Shown: in pieces, positions 47,251 through 55,764 of the stretch
Layout of the letters: every line of letters begins with the position of its first letter
Numbering within the stretch: the stretch's first letter is position 1
Source: an uncultured Flavobacteriales bacterium
Lineage (GTDB): Bacteria; Bacteroidota; Bacteroidia; Flavobacteriales; BACL11
Assembly: GCA_905181635.1 (NCBI GenBank)
Contig: CAJIYM010000004.1
Span: 266,264 to 330,263 of the forward strand
Reading direction: 5' to 3'
Length of the DNA: 64,000 nucleotides
Notes under the pieces: model-generated
Databases searched by the model: none
What the model saw: the letters and a program-made list of their open reading frames with translations, nothing else
Told to the model about the DNA's origin: nothing
Translations under genes and position numbers: made by a program

Positions 47251-48255
47251 ATGCGTATAGCGTTAATGAGCTTCTTAATTCTTGTAGCTAATATTAGTAT
47301 TTACGCACAAGGCTGTTGCTCTGGAGGCGCCGGCAGTCCTATTGCTGGAGGTGCAGCATCTGGAGTTTTGCAGGAATATCAAATGGAAATTTCGGTAAAT
47401 CATCAGTTCAATTCATCTAACAAATTTTATACCGGAAGCAAATCTACTGAACCATTATTTAAAAATTTGACAAGTAATTATATGTTTTTTAGGACTGATT
47501 ATGGGGTAAGCAAAAAACTCACTTTATCACTAGCTACAGGTTACTATTTAAACAAGTCAAAAGAAGCAGATTACGTAATAAATAATAGGACTTCTTCAGG
47601 ATTTAGTGATTTAATTATTTTTCCTAGATATAGTGTTTATAATAAGAACAATAATTTTAAAAGAACAGAGATTGCATTAGGCTTAGGAATAAAAATGCCA
47701 ATAGGAACGCATATAGACTCTACATTAACAGGCCCTAATGAATGGGACTTTTATAAAACTAATCCTCCATTAGTACAAACTACAAATGGATCAAATGATT
47801 TTATGTTCTATTCATTCATTTTTAGAGAGTATCAAAAAAGAAAATTAAGACTATTTATTAGTGCTCTACATGTTAAGAAGAACTTTAATTCTCTAGGACT
47901 TAAGTTTGGGGACTATTCAAGTTTGGGATTATTTATTTCTAAAACATTCTTTAGAAAATGGGGTGTAACTACACAACTAAAACTAGAGCATATTGGAAAA
48001 ATTCAATCTGCAAAAGAAATTAATCCTGAGTCTTTGTACGACATAGTTCCTATATCAACAGGCAGCAATAAAGCATTTTTTACCCCTCAGATAAGTTATT
48101 CCCAAAATGGGTTAACTTTTTTTGTAACTTCTGAAATACCTATATATCAATATTTACATGGGACGCAAATTGGATCACAAAGCCAGTTTACTGCAGGTGT
48201 GAATTATCGTTTTCTTACCAAAGAATGTGAACCTGAATTTGAGTTAGAGAAATAG
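47251..48255 (+). CDS. Outer-membrane barrel protein with N-terminal CCSGG motif
   Basis: A 334-residue protein with a signal peptide (1-20, ending SIYAQ), then immediately GCCSGGAGSPIAGG (21-34) with adjacent Cys22 and Cys23. The rest is strand-rich with alternating aromatics and ends in a barrel-like final strand (QFTAGVNYRFL) followed by an acidic tail. It fits a 12-strand-like transporter barrel. The CC motif would sit at the periplasmic N-terminus of the mature protein, a plausible metal site. It lies 4 bases after the thioredoxin-like gene, so the three genes form one unit. The substrate is unknown. Confidence 0.75.
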   Translation: MRIALMSFLILVANISIYAQGCCSGGAGSPIAGGAASGVLQEYQMEISVNHQFNSSNKFYTGSKSTEPLFKNLTSNYMFFRTDYGVSKKLTLSLATGYYLNKSKEADYVINNRTSSGFSDLIIFPRYSVYNKNNNFKRTEIALGLGIKMPIGTHIDSTLTGPNEWDFYKTNPPLVQTTNGSNDFMFYSFIFREYQKRKLRLFISALHVKKNFNSLGLKFGDYSSLGLFISKTFFRKWGVTTQLKLEHIGKIQSAKEINPESLYDIVPISTGSNKAFFTPQISYSQNGLTFFVTSEIPIYQYLHGTQIGSQSQFTAGVNYRFLTKECEPEFELEK

Positions 48256-48258
48256 ACT

Positions 48259-48846
48259 TTATAAGTCCCTAATAAATTGCTTAGCAATATATTTTCCTAG
48301 AATATCATATTCAATATTCACTACCGAACCCTCTTTAAGCTCATGAAAATTAGTATGCTCATGCGTGTAAGGAATAATAGCTACTGAAAAAGAAGTGTCT
48401 TTGGAATTAACAACTGTTAAACTTATGCCATTTACACAAACAGAACCTTTCTCCACCGTCATATTGTCGGATTCCTTGTGCTTAAAAGTATATACATAAG
48501 AACCATTTTCTTTTTTAACCTCTACGCACTTTGCCGTTTGATCAACATGACCTTGTACCATGTGCCCATCAAGCCTATCTCCTACTTTAAGGCACCTTTC
48601 TATATTTACTTTACTCCCAACTACTAATAAACCAATATTGGATTTATCCAAAGTTTCTTTAATAGCAGTAACAATATATTTATCTCCATTAATTTTAACT
48701 ACCGTTAAGCAAACTCCATTATGCGCTACACTTTGGTCAATTTTTAATTCTGAAGTAATAGTCGACTTTAAGGAAATATGCACATTACTTCCTTCACTTT
48801 CAACTTTAACAACCTCAGCTATTTGCTCAATTATTCCTGTAAACAT
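48259..48846 (-). CDS. ribE: Riboflavin synthase (alpha subunit)
   Basis: A 195-residue enzyme built of two lumazine-binding repeats (1-about 95 and 96-195). It starts with MFTGIIEQIAEV and has the second-repeat segment GHMVQGHVD and VNGISLTVV. It dismutates two 6,7-dimethyl-8-ribityllumazine molecules to riboflavin. It follows mqnC by 1 base on the minus strand and converges with the barrel gene. Confidence 0.96.
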   Translation of the reverse strand: MFTGIIEQIAEVVKVESEGSNVHISLKSTITSELKIDQSVAHNGVCLTVVKINGDKYIVTAIKETLDKSNIGLLVVGSKVNIERCLKVGDRLDGHMVQGHVDQTAKCVEVKKENGSYVYTFKHKESDNMTVEKGSVCVNGISLTVVNSKDTSFSVAIIPYTHEHTNFHELKEGSVVNIEYDILGKYIAKQFIRDL

Positions 48847-48847
48847 A

Positions 48848-49969
48848 TTAATAATCTATTAATTGCTCTTCCATTTCTGGCATTTCTCTTTCCGCATACA
48901 ATTGTGTTCTCAGTTGCGGTTCAAACCCTGCCTCTTTTATGCATTCCTGAATACTATTAGCGGTAAACCTATGAGGTGCTCCTGCAGCTGAAACTACATT
49001 TTCCTCAATCATTATTGAACCCATATCATTAGCCCCACCATGAAGAGTGAGCTGAGCTGTATCTGCACCAACAGTAAGCCATGAAGTTTGAATATTCTTA
49101 ATATTTGGTAACATAATTCTGCAAATAGCAATCATACGCATGTATTCATCAGCTGAAGTATTGTTATTAATACCTTTTACCCTTTGCAATAGCGTTCCAT
49201 CATCCATAAACGGCCAAGGAATAAAGGCTAAAAATCCATTTTCTCCTTCAGGTTTTTGGGCCTGTACCTCTCTAATTCTCACTAAATGATCAAAGCGTTC
49301 TTCTATAGTTTCAATATGTCCAAACATCATAGTTGCTGATGTGGTTAAGCCTACCTTGTGGGCAACTTTCATAACATCCAACCATTCCTGCCCAGTACAT
49401 TTTCCCTTTGAAATTAAGCGTCTGACTCTATCGCTTAAAATTTCTGCTCCTGCTCCTGGCATACTGTCCATTCCAGCCGCCTTTAGTTCAGTTAACGCAT
49501 GCTCATGAGTATAACCCCCAATTTTACAAATATGAGCTACTTCTGGGGGTCCAAGCGCATGCAATTTCATCTCAGGATAAAGTCCCTTTAAATCACGGAA
49601 TAATTTTGTGTAATAATCCAAACCTAAATCTGGATGATGCCCTCCTTGTAAAAGCAATTGATCCCCACCATATTTTATAGTTTCTTCAATTTTAACTTTA
49701 TAGGTTTGCATATTAGTTATATAAACTTCTTCATGCTTTGGATGACGGAAAAAATTACAGAATTTGCAATTAGCAGTGCAGGCATTAGTCGTATTTACAT
49801 TTCTGTCAATCTGCCAAGTAACAACATTGCCAGGCACTTGCATTTGTCTTAATTCATTAGCTATCCACATCAAATCAGCAGTAGGTACATTTTCATATAA
49901 AAACTGACCCTCATCTGCTGTTAAAAATTCTTTTTTTAATGCCCTTTCAAGCAATAGCTTACTCTCCAT
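48848..49969 (-). CDS. mqnC: Cyclic dehypoxanthinyl futalosine synthase (radical SAM, MqnC)
   Basis: A 373-residue radical SAM protein of the MqnC/MqnE/CofH group. The cluster motif is CTANCKFC (Cys-x3-Cys-x2-Cys). Other group motifs are GGDQLLLQGGHHPDLGLDYY, MPGAGAEILSDRVRRLISKGK and GGANDMGSIMIEENVVSAAG. In the futalosine route MqnC closes the ring on the way to menaquinone. A longer frame begins 47 codons upstream but crosses the opposite gene and promoter, so the ATG at 49969 is used. MqnE is the main alternative. Confidence 0.88.
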   Translation of the reverse strand: MESKLLLERALKKEFLTADEGQFLYENVPTADLMWIANELRQMQVPGNVVTWQIDRNVNTTNACTANCKFCNFFRHPKHEEVYITNMQTYKVKIEETIKYGGDQLLLQGGHHPDLGLDYYTKLFRDLKGLYPEMKLHALGPPEVAHICKIGGYTHEHALTELKAAGMDSMPGAGAEILSDRVRRLISKGKCTGQEWLDVMKVAHKVGLTTSATMMFGHIETIEERFDHLVRIREVQAQKPEGENGFLAFIPWPFMDDGTLLQRVKGINNNTSADEYMRMIAICRIMLPNIKNIQTSWLTVGADTAQLTLHGGANDMGSIMIEENVVSAAGAPHRFTANSIQECIKEAGFEPQLRTQLYAEREMPEMEEQLIDY

Positions 49970-49978
49970 AAAATTACT

Positions 49979-49986
49979 TAGTTTTG
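49979..49986 (+). promoter_or_regulatory. -7 element TAGTTTTG for aminopeptidase gene
   Basis: Matches TAnnTTTG, 23 bases before the ATG at 50010; it faces the mqnC element across 6 bases. Confidence 0.6.
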
Positions 49987-49992
49987 TAGCAT

Positions 49993-50000
49993 CAAAATTA
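49993..50000 (-). promoter_or_regulatory. -7 element TAATTTTG for mqnC-ribE
   Basis: Matches TAnnTTTG on the minus strand, 23 bases before the mqnC ATG, exactly mirroring the plus-strand element. Confidence 0.6.
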
Positions 50001-50009
50001 CACAATATT

Positions 50010-51431
50010 ATGAAGACTATAATCAAAAATAAACAAGCATTTTCTGATAAAGATAATTTAATTCTTTTATGCAATAAAAAAAGTGATTTATCAGCATTTT
50101 CAATAAGCAAGGATGAGCTTAATTACATCCAAAAGAAGCAAAAAGAGGGTAAGGAAATTATCACCATAAATCAATACAGCAGATTAGTTTTTGTAGTGAA
50201 TCCTAAATTAGACAACGAAGTTAATAAACACCTTGAAGATGTTCGCTTATTAGGAGATAAATTACAAGTAAATCTAAAAGATGAAGATTCTGTAATGATT
50301 ATTGACGTAAAAGGCAATCAAACTGAAGTATTAGCAATTGCTGAAGGAATGGCACTAGCTAATTATACGTTTACCTCTCGTAAAACAGACCCAAAACCAA
50401 ATAAATTAAGAACCCTTTATTTATGTAAAAACACATCAGAAAATGATACTGAGGAATTACAAAACTTAGTAGATGCTGTTTATTTAACAAGAGACTTAAT
50501 TAACGAACCTTTCTCTCACATGACAGCTAAGGATTTAGCTGAGGCTGCTGTTAACTCAGGCAATAAAAACGGAGTCAACACTACTGTTTTTAATAAGAAG
50601 AAAATTGAAACTCTAAAAATGGGAGGGCTATTAGCAGTAAACAAAGGAAGTATTGACGAACCAACTTTCACTATTATGGAATACAAGCCAAAAAATGCAA
50701 CAAACAAGCAGCCAATTATTTTAGTTGGAAAAGGCATAGTATATGATACAGGTGGATTAAGTTTAAAGCCTACAGCCAACTCTATGGATTTAATGAAAAC
50801 TGACATGGGGGGTGCAGGCACAGTAATTGGGGCTATGCAAGCCATATCAGCTAACAAATTAGATAAATATGTTATAGCATTAGTTCCTGCAACTGATAAC
50901 CGCCCTTCTGGAAATGCTTATGCTCCAGGAGATGTAATTACAATGCACGACGGAACAACTGTAGAGGTTTTAAATACAGATGCAGAAGGAAGATTAGTTT
51001 TGGCTGATGCACTCAGTTTTGCAAAAAAATATAATCCTGAGTTAGTAATTGACTTAGCTACGTTAACAGGAGCCGCTGCTGCAGCCATTGGACATTACGG
51101 AATCGTTAGTATGCATGATGGATCTGAAAATGAACATTTAGAATTAAAAAAGGCAGGAGATATAACTCACGAGCGATTAGCAGAGATGCCATTTTGGTCG
51201 GATTATGATGAACTAATAAAATCAGATGTTGCAGATATCAAAAACTTAGGAGGTCCTGCAGGTGGAGCAATCACAGCAGGAAAATTCCTTGCTCATTTTG
51301 TTGATTTCCCTTGGATTCATTTGGATATTGCAGGACCTACTTTTATAAAAGCAAAGTATGGCTACAGAGGAAAGGGAGCTACAGGAATGGGCGTTAGATT
51401 ATTATATCAATTCATAAAAAACAAAACCTAA
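50010..51431 (+). CDS. M17 leucyl aminopeptidase
   Basis: A 473-residue M17 peptidase. The catalytic C-terminal domain (about 160-473) shows VGKGIVYDTGGLSLKP, KTDMGGAGTVIGAM and NTDAEGRLVLADAL, which hold the two-zinc ligands and the catalytic Lys/Arg. It removes N-terminal residues, with Leu preferred, in the cytoplasm. The N-terminal domain is divergent, as usual. Its stop overlaps the pdxA ATG (TAATG). Confidence 0.94.
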   Translation: MKTIIKNKQAFSDKDNLILLCNKKSDLSAFSISKDELNYIQKKQKEGKEIITINQYSRLVFVVNPKLDNEVNKHLEDVRLLGDKLQVNLKDEDSVMIIDVKGNQTEVLAIAEGMALANYTFTSRKTDPKPNKLRTLYLCKNTSENDTEELQNLVDAVYLTRDLINEPFSHMTAKDLAEAAVNSGNKNGVNTTVFNKKKIETLKMGGLLAVNKGSIDEPTFTIMEYKPKNATNKQPIILVGKGIVYDTGGLSLKPTANSMDLMKTDMGGAGTVIGAMQAISANKLDKYVIALVPATDNRPSGNAYAPGDVITMHDGTTVEVLNTDAEGRLVLADALSFAKKYNPELVIDLATLTGAAAAAIGHYGIVSMHDGSENEHLELKKAGDITHERLAEMPFWSDYDELIKSDVADIKNLGGPAGGAITAGKFLAHFVDFPWIHLDIAGPTFIKAKYGYRGKGATGMGVRLLYQFIKNKT

Positions 51432-52468
51432 TGAATAAAATTAAAGTAGGAGTTTCTGTAGGTGATTTAAATGGCATCGGGTTAGAAACTATCATTAAAA
51501 CTTTTAATGATAGTCGGATGATGGACTTTTGTACTCCAATTATTTTTGGATCTACAAAAGTGGTTTCCATTAACAAAAAAGCACTTGATATCAAGGATTT
51601 TAACTTTAATATCATAAATAATACAAAAGACGCCCATCCAAAAAAAGTGAATCTGTTAAATATCTGGAAAGATGAAATTGAAATAAATTTTGGAAAAGCT
51701 ACAACACGTTCAGGAGAACTTGCTTTTGATTCCTTGAAACAAGCTACACAAGCATTAAAAGATAAAAAAATTGATGTCTTGGTTACCGCTCCGATCAACA
51801 AATCATCTATTCAGAAAAAAGTAAGCGGTTTTATTGGGCATACTGAATTTCTACAAGGAAATTTTGAAGGAGAATCATTAATGATAATGCTTAGTGAAAT
51901 AATGAAAATCGCTTTTGTTACAGGACACGTTCCCTTAACAGATGTAAAGAAAGCAATTACAGCTGAAAATATTTATGCTAAAAGTCTTCAACTAAACACA
52001 TCATTAACTCAAGACTTCGGCATAAGAAAACCAAAAATAGCAGTACTTGGTCTTAATCCTCATGCAGGAGAAGAAGGCATGCTTGGTAATGAAGAAAATG
52101 ATATTATTACACCAACAATAAAGAAATTAAAAGAGAATGGTATAATGGCTTTTGGCCCTTACCCAGCTGATAGTTTTTTTATTAATAAAAACTTACAACA
52201 ATTTGACGGAATTCTATCCATGTATCATGATCAGGGTTTAACAGCTTTTAAAACCTTATCCTTTTCTGAAGGAGTTAACTATACAGCAGGACTAAATATA
52301 GTGCGAACTTCGCCTGTGCATGGAACAGCTTATGAAATAGCAGGAAAAGGCATTGCTGATGAAAAATCATTTAGGGAAGCAGTATATTTAGCCTGCGATA
52401 TTTTTAAAAAAAGGGCTGATTTTAAGGAGTTGAATAAAAATCCTTTAGTTTTTAAAACAAGAAAGTAA
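51431..52468 (+). CDS. pdxA: 4-hydroxythreonine-4-phosphate dehydrogenase
   Basis: A 345-residue PdxA with VSVGDLNGIGLETIIK at the N-terminus, TAPINKSSI, the metal-binding GHTEFL, and the C-terminal YHDQGLTAFKTLSF and VRTSPVHGTAYEIAGKG segments. It oxidises 4-phosphohydroxy-threonine in pyridoxal phosphate synthesis. It is coupled to the aminopeptidase gene. Kbl at 20674 is one of the PLP users. Confidence 0.95.
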   Translation: MNKIKVGVSVGDLNGIGLETIIKTFNDSRMMDFCTPIIFGSTKVVSINKKALDIKDFNFNIINNTKDAHPKKVNLLNIWKDEIEINFGKATTRSGELAFDSLKQATQALKDKKIDVLVTAPINKSSIQKKVSGFIGHTEFLQGNFEGESLMIMLSEIMKIAFVTGHVPLTDVKKAITAENIYAKSLQLNTSLTQDFGIRKPKIAVLGLNPHAGEEGMLGNEENDIITPTIKKLKENGIMAFGPYPADSFFINKNLQQFDGILSMYHDQGLTAFKTLSFSEGVNYTAGLNIVRTSPVHGTAYEIAGKGIADEKSFREAVYLACDIFKKRADFKELNKNPLVFKTRK

Positions 52469-52497
52469 ACTTAATACGTTCAGAAAGAATAAATTTG

Positions 52498-52505
52498 TAT
52501 CTTTG
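52498..52505 (+). promoter_or_regulatory. -7 element TATCTTTG for yceD-rpmF operon
   Basis: Matches TAnnTTTG, 22 bases before the ATG at 52528. A second match, TAAATTTG, directly precedes it at 52490-52497, so two start sites 8 bases apart are possible. Confidence 0.6.
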
Positions 52506-52527
52506 CGGCCCTTTAAAATTCAGCTTA

Positions 52528-53046
52528 ATGAATGATTTTAAAATAAAATTAGGAGCAATTAATGGTGGTGAAAACTACTTTTTATTTGAAATAAAGGACC
52601 AGTTCTTTGAAGAATTTATATTGTCTGATGTAGAGCATGCAAACATCAAGGCTATAGCTTTACTAGATAAAGAGGGGGATAGATTAGGGCTAACGCTTTC
52701 AATTGATGGTAAGATAAATAAGTTGCTTTGTGATATTTGTACTGATGAAATTTCAGTAGATATTAATGCTGAAACTAAAGTGATTATAAAAACAACTGAT
52801 GAAGATTTAGTTTCAACTGATGAAATATTTTACGTCAAAACAAGTGAAAATGCAATAGATTTAAAACAATTAATTTTTGAATTAATTGTTTTAAATGTCC
52901 CGAAAAAAAGACAACACGCCTTCAATGAAGACGGAAGCAGTAAATGCAACAAAGAAATGATTGATTTAGTAAATAAATATACCGTTACAAAAGAAAAGTC
53001 ATCTGACCCTAGGTGGGATGCATTAAAAAAGTTAAAAATAAAATAG
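52528..53046 (+). CDS. yceD: YceD/DUF177 family protein
   Basis: A 172-residue acidic protein of the YceD family. It has the Cys-containing LLCDICTDEISVDINAETKV segment (about 66-86) and a C-terminal DPRWDALKKLK, both typical. The family is linked to 23S rRNA metabolism and always sits before rpmF, as here (13 bases). The ATG at 52528 follows the promoter; an in-frame ATG at 52495 would overlap it. The exact molecular role is not settled. Confidence 0.9.
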   Translation: MNDFKIKLGAINGGENYFLFEIKDQFFEEFILSDVEHANIKAIALLDKEGDRLGLTLSIDGKINKLLCDICTDEISVDINAETKVIIKTTDEDLVSTDEIFYVKTSENAIDLKQLIFELIVLNVPKKRQHAFNEDGSSKCNKEMIDLVNKYTVTKEKSSDPRWDALKKLKIK

Positions 53047-53059
53047 TAAAAGAAAGAAA

Positions 53060-53245
53060 ATGGCACATCCTAAAAGAAAAATTTCTAAGACTAGAAGAGA
53101 TAAAAGAAGAACTCATTACAAAGCATCAGCTACAACAATGTATTCTTGCCCTAACTGTAGTACTCCGGTACAATATCACAGAGTTTGTGAGGAGTGTGGA
53201 ACTTACAGAGGGAAACAGGCAATAGAAAAACAAGTATCTTTATAA
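53060..53245 (+). CDS. rpmF: 50S ribosomal protein L32
   Basis: A 61-residue L32 with MAHPKRKISKTRRDKRRTH at the start and a zinc-ribbon pair CPNC (residues 30-33) and CEEC (43-46). All four Cys are present, so this is the zinc-binding form. It belongs to the conserved yceD-rpmF-plsX-fabH run that couples ribosome supply and fatty-acid synthesis. Confidence 0.97.
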   Translation: MAHPKRKISKTRRDKRRTHYKASATTMYSCPNCSTPVQYHRVCEECGTYRGKQAIEKQVSL

Positions 53246-53262
53246 TTCTTTAATAGAATTTT

Positions 53263-53287
53263 GTAGTTTTAGGCTTTATAAAACTAC
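53263..53287 (+). promoter_or_regulatory. Perfect 9-bp hairpin between rpmF and plsX
   Basis: GTAGTTTTA pairs with TAAAACTAC across a 7-base loop. The hairpin ends 9 bases before the plsX ATG and has no T-run after it. It could be a weak terminator, an mRNA processing site or a translation-controlling structure. Confidence 0.5.
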
Positions 53288-53296
53288 AATCTATTT

Positions 53297-54235
53297 ATGA
53301 GAATCGGTATAGATATTATGGGAGGAGATTACGCTCCTCAAAAAACAGTTCATGGAGCAATTCTTGCTTTAAATGAACTTCCAAGCGATATCAAAATAGT
53401 TTTGTTTGGTAAAGAAAATGAAATTATTTCCGAGTTAAAACAGCATAATATTAATACAAATAATTTTGAAATAGTTAATTGTACTGACATTATCGATATG
53501 GGGGAGCATCCTACAAAAGCCTTTAAATCAAAACCAAATTCTTCTATTGCAAGAGGATTTGAATACCTAGCAAAAGGAAAAATTGATGGTTTTTCATCAG
53601 CGGGTAATACAGGAGCAATGTTTGTTGGTGGTTATTATTCAGTAAAAGCAATAACCGGGGTTTTACGCCCAGCAATTTCTACCCTAATTCCAAGAGAAGA
53701 CGGGGGGGTTACTGTCCTTTTAGATGTTGGTGCTAATGCAGATTGCAAACCTGATGTTTTGTATCAGTTTGGTATTTTAGGATCTTTATTTTCCGAACAT
53801 GTTTGCGGTATAAAAGCACCTAAAGTTAGTTTACTAAACTTAGGTGAAGAAAAAACCAAAGGTAATATGCTTACCCAAGCAAGCTACAGCATGATGGAAA
53901 AAAACTGTGACTATAACTTTATTGGTAATATTGAAGGGAGAGATATTTTTGATTCCGAAACAGATGTCATTGTTTGTGATGGATTTACAGGTAACATTGT
54001 GCTTAAACAAGCAGAAGGAATCTACTCAATTATGGAGAAAAGAGGATTACTTGACGATTATTTTAAGCGTTTCAACTATGAAAATTATGGAGGAACCCCT
54101 ATTTTAGGACTGAACAAAACCGTAATAATTGGACATGGGATATCAAATGAGATTGCTATTAAAAATATGATTATACTAACTAAAGATGTTATTGAAGCAG
54201 ATTTGGTAATTAAAATAAAAAACGAACTTAACTAA
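53297..54235 (+). CDS. plsX: Phosphate acyltransferase PlsX
   Basis: A 312-residue PlsX with MRIGIDIMGGDYAPQKTVHGA at the N-terminus, SAGNTGAMFVGGYY, LLDVGANADCKPDVLYQFGILG and VVCDGFTGNIVLKQAEG. It converts acyl-ACP to acyl-phosphate for phospholipid synthesis. Its stop overlaps the fabH start (TAATG). The hairpin upstream separates it from rpmF by 51 bases. Confidence 0.96.
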   Translation: MRIGIDIMGGDYAPQKTVHGAILALNELPSDIKIVLFGKENEIISELKQHNINTNNFEIVNCTDIIDMGEHPTKAFKSKPNSSIARGFEYLAKGKIDGFSSAGNTGAMFVGGYYSVKAITGVLRPAISTLIPREDGGVTVLLDVGANADCKPDVLYQFGILGSLFSEHVCGIKAPKVSLLNLGEEKTKGNMLTQASYSMMEKNCDYNFIGNIEGRDIFDSETDVIVCDGFTGNIVLKQAEGIYSIMEKRGLLDDYFKRFNYENYGGTPILGLNKTVIIGHGISNEIAIKNMIILTKDVIEADLVIKIKNELN

Positions 54236-55236
54236 TGGGGAAAATCAATGCTGCTATAACTGGAATTCAGGGCTATGTACCAGATTATATCTTAACTAAT
54301 AAAGAATTAGAAACACTTGTTGATACTAATGATGAATGGATTGTTAGTAGAACAGGTGTAAAAGAAAGAAGAATATTAAAAGAAGAAGGTAAGGGAAGTT
54401 CTGAACTGGGAACTCAAGCAATAAAAGGGCTTCTATCAAAAACGAACACGTCAGCTGAGGAAATTGATTTGATAATTTGTGCTACTGCAACTCCTGACAT
54501 GGTATTCCCTTCAACAGCTTGTATTATCGCAAATAATGTAGGGGCAAAAAATGCTTTTGCATATGACCTAATGGCTGCTTGTTCAGGATTCTTATTTGCC
54601 TTGAGCACTGCATCAAAATTTATAGAAACAGGAACTTATAAAAAAGTGATAGTTGTTGGTGCAGATAAAATGTCATCTATTGTAGATTATACTGAAAGAG
54701 CTACATGTATTATTTTTGGTGATGGAGCTGGAGCAGTTTTACTTGAACCAAATAAAGATGGATTAGGCATTCAAGATGCCATACTAAAAAGTGATGGTGC
54801 AGGTATTGAGTTTTTACACATGAAGGCTGGTGGATCAGCAAAGCCAGCTTCACATGATACTATTGATGCTAAGGAACACTTTATTTTTCAAGATGGACAA
54901 CCTGTATTTAAGGCAGCTGTAAAATCAATGGCTGATGTTTCAGCAGAAATTATGGAGCGGAATAACCTAAGTGCTGATGATGTGGCATGGTTAGTTCCAC
55001 ATCAAGCCAATAAACGAATTATTGATGCTACTGCAAGAAGAATGGGAGTAGGTAATGAAAAGGTAATGTTAAACATTGAAAAATACGGAAACACTACTAA
55101 CGGGACTATCCCTTTGTGTTTATGGGAATGGGAAAATAAATTGAATAAAGGTGATAATATTATTCTTGCAGCATTTGGAGGGGGGTTTACTTGGGGTTCA
55201 ATTTTTATAAAATGGGCTTACGATTCAAACAAATAA
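54235..55236 (+). CDS. fabH: 3-oxoacyl-ACP synthase III
   Basis: A 333-residue ketoacyl synthase III that starts fatty-acid chains from acyl-CoA and malonyl-ACP. The catalytic triad is visible: Cys in MAACSGFLFAL (about residue 118), His in VPHQANKRI and Asn in GNTTNGTIPL. Length and spacing are normal. The gene is coupled to plsX and followed 31 bases later by accB. Confidence 0.96.
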   Translation: MGKINAAITGIQGYVPDYILTNKELETLVDTNDEWIVSRTGVKERRILKEEGKGSSELGTQAIKGLLSKTNTSAEEIDLIICATATPDMVFPSTACIIANNVGAKNAFAYDLMAACSGFLFALSTASKFIETGTYKKVIVVGADKMSSIVDYTERATCIIFGDGAGAVLLEPNKDGLGIQDAILKSDGAGIEFLHMKAGGSAKPASHDTIDAKEHFIFQDGQPVFKAAVKSMADVSAEIMERNNLSADDVAWLVPHQANKRIIDATARRMGVGNEKVMLNIEKYGNTTNGTIPLCLWEWENKLNKGDNIILAAFGGGFTWGSIFIKWAYDSNK

Positions 55237-55237
55237 T

Positions 55238-55245
55238 TACTTTTG
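55238..55245 (+). promoter_or_regulatory. -7 element TACTTTTG for accBC
   Basis: Matches TAnnTTTG, 22 bases before the accB ATG. It would let accBC be transcribed apart from the plsX-fabH unit. Confidence 0.5.
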
Positions 55246-55267
55246 TATTATAAATAAAACTTAAACA

Positions 55268-55744
55268 ATGGACTTAAAAGACATTCAAGAATTAATAAAA
55301 TTTGTTGCAAAATCAGGAGCAACTGAAGTAGATTTAGAAATAGATAATATTAAAATTTCTATCAAATCACCAGAAAAGAAAAAAAGAGGTGAAGCAGATG
55401 AGATCACAACTATTATACAGCAACCAACACCATCAGTAATGGCGGTGCCATTAGTTGCTAATACTACTATTCCAAGTATCCCAAAAGCTGACGATAATGC
55501 TAACTACATTACAATTAAATCCTCAATGATTGGAACATTTTACCGTTCTTCATCACCAGAAAACCCTTCTTTTGTAAATATTGGGGACACTATTAAAGAA
55601 GGTGATACATTATGTATTATTGAAGCAATGAAATTATTCAACGAAATTGAATCAGAAGTATCAGGTAAAATTGTAAAAGTTTTAGTTGATGATACTACTC
55701 CTATTGAATTTGATCAACCATTATTTTTGGTTGATCCTTCCTAA
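55268..55744 (+). CDS. accB: Biotin carboxyl carrier protein of acetyl-CoA carboxylase
   Basis: A 158-residue BCCP. An N-terminal helix and linker (about 1-78) lead to the biotinyl domain (80-158). The biotinylated Lys lies in [13 protein letters not shown], and the domain has the thumb-like segment [22 protein letters not shown] of the AccB type. It carries CO2 from AccC to the carboxyltransferase. accA and accD are not in the window. Confidence 0.96.
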   Translation: MDLKDIQELIKFVAKSGATEVDLEIDNIKISIKSPEKKKRGEADEITTIIQQPTPSVMAVPLVANTTIPSIPKADDNANYITIKSSMIGTFYRSSSPENPSFVNIGDTIKEGDTLCIIEAMKLFNEIESEVSGKIVKVLVDDTTPIEFDQPLFLVDPS

Positions 55745-55764
55745 TTATTCTTAAACAATTAATT

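Noticed and set aside
49970-50110. 47-codon N-terminal extension of MqnC
   Set aside because: It lies antisense to the aminopeptidase gene and crosses both -7 elements.
52600-53250. Minus- and alternate-frame ORFs over yceD and rpmF
   Set aside because: They are shadows; rpmF and yceD frames carry the conserved motifs.
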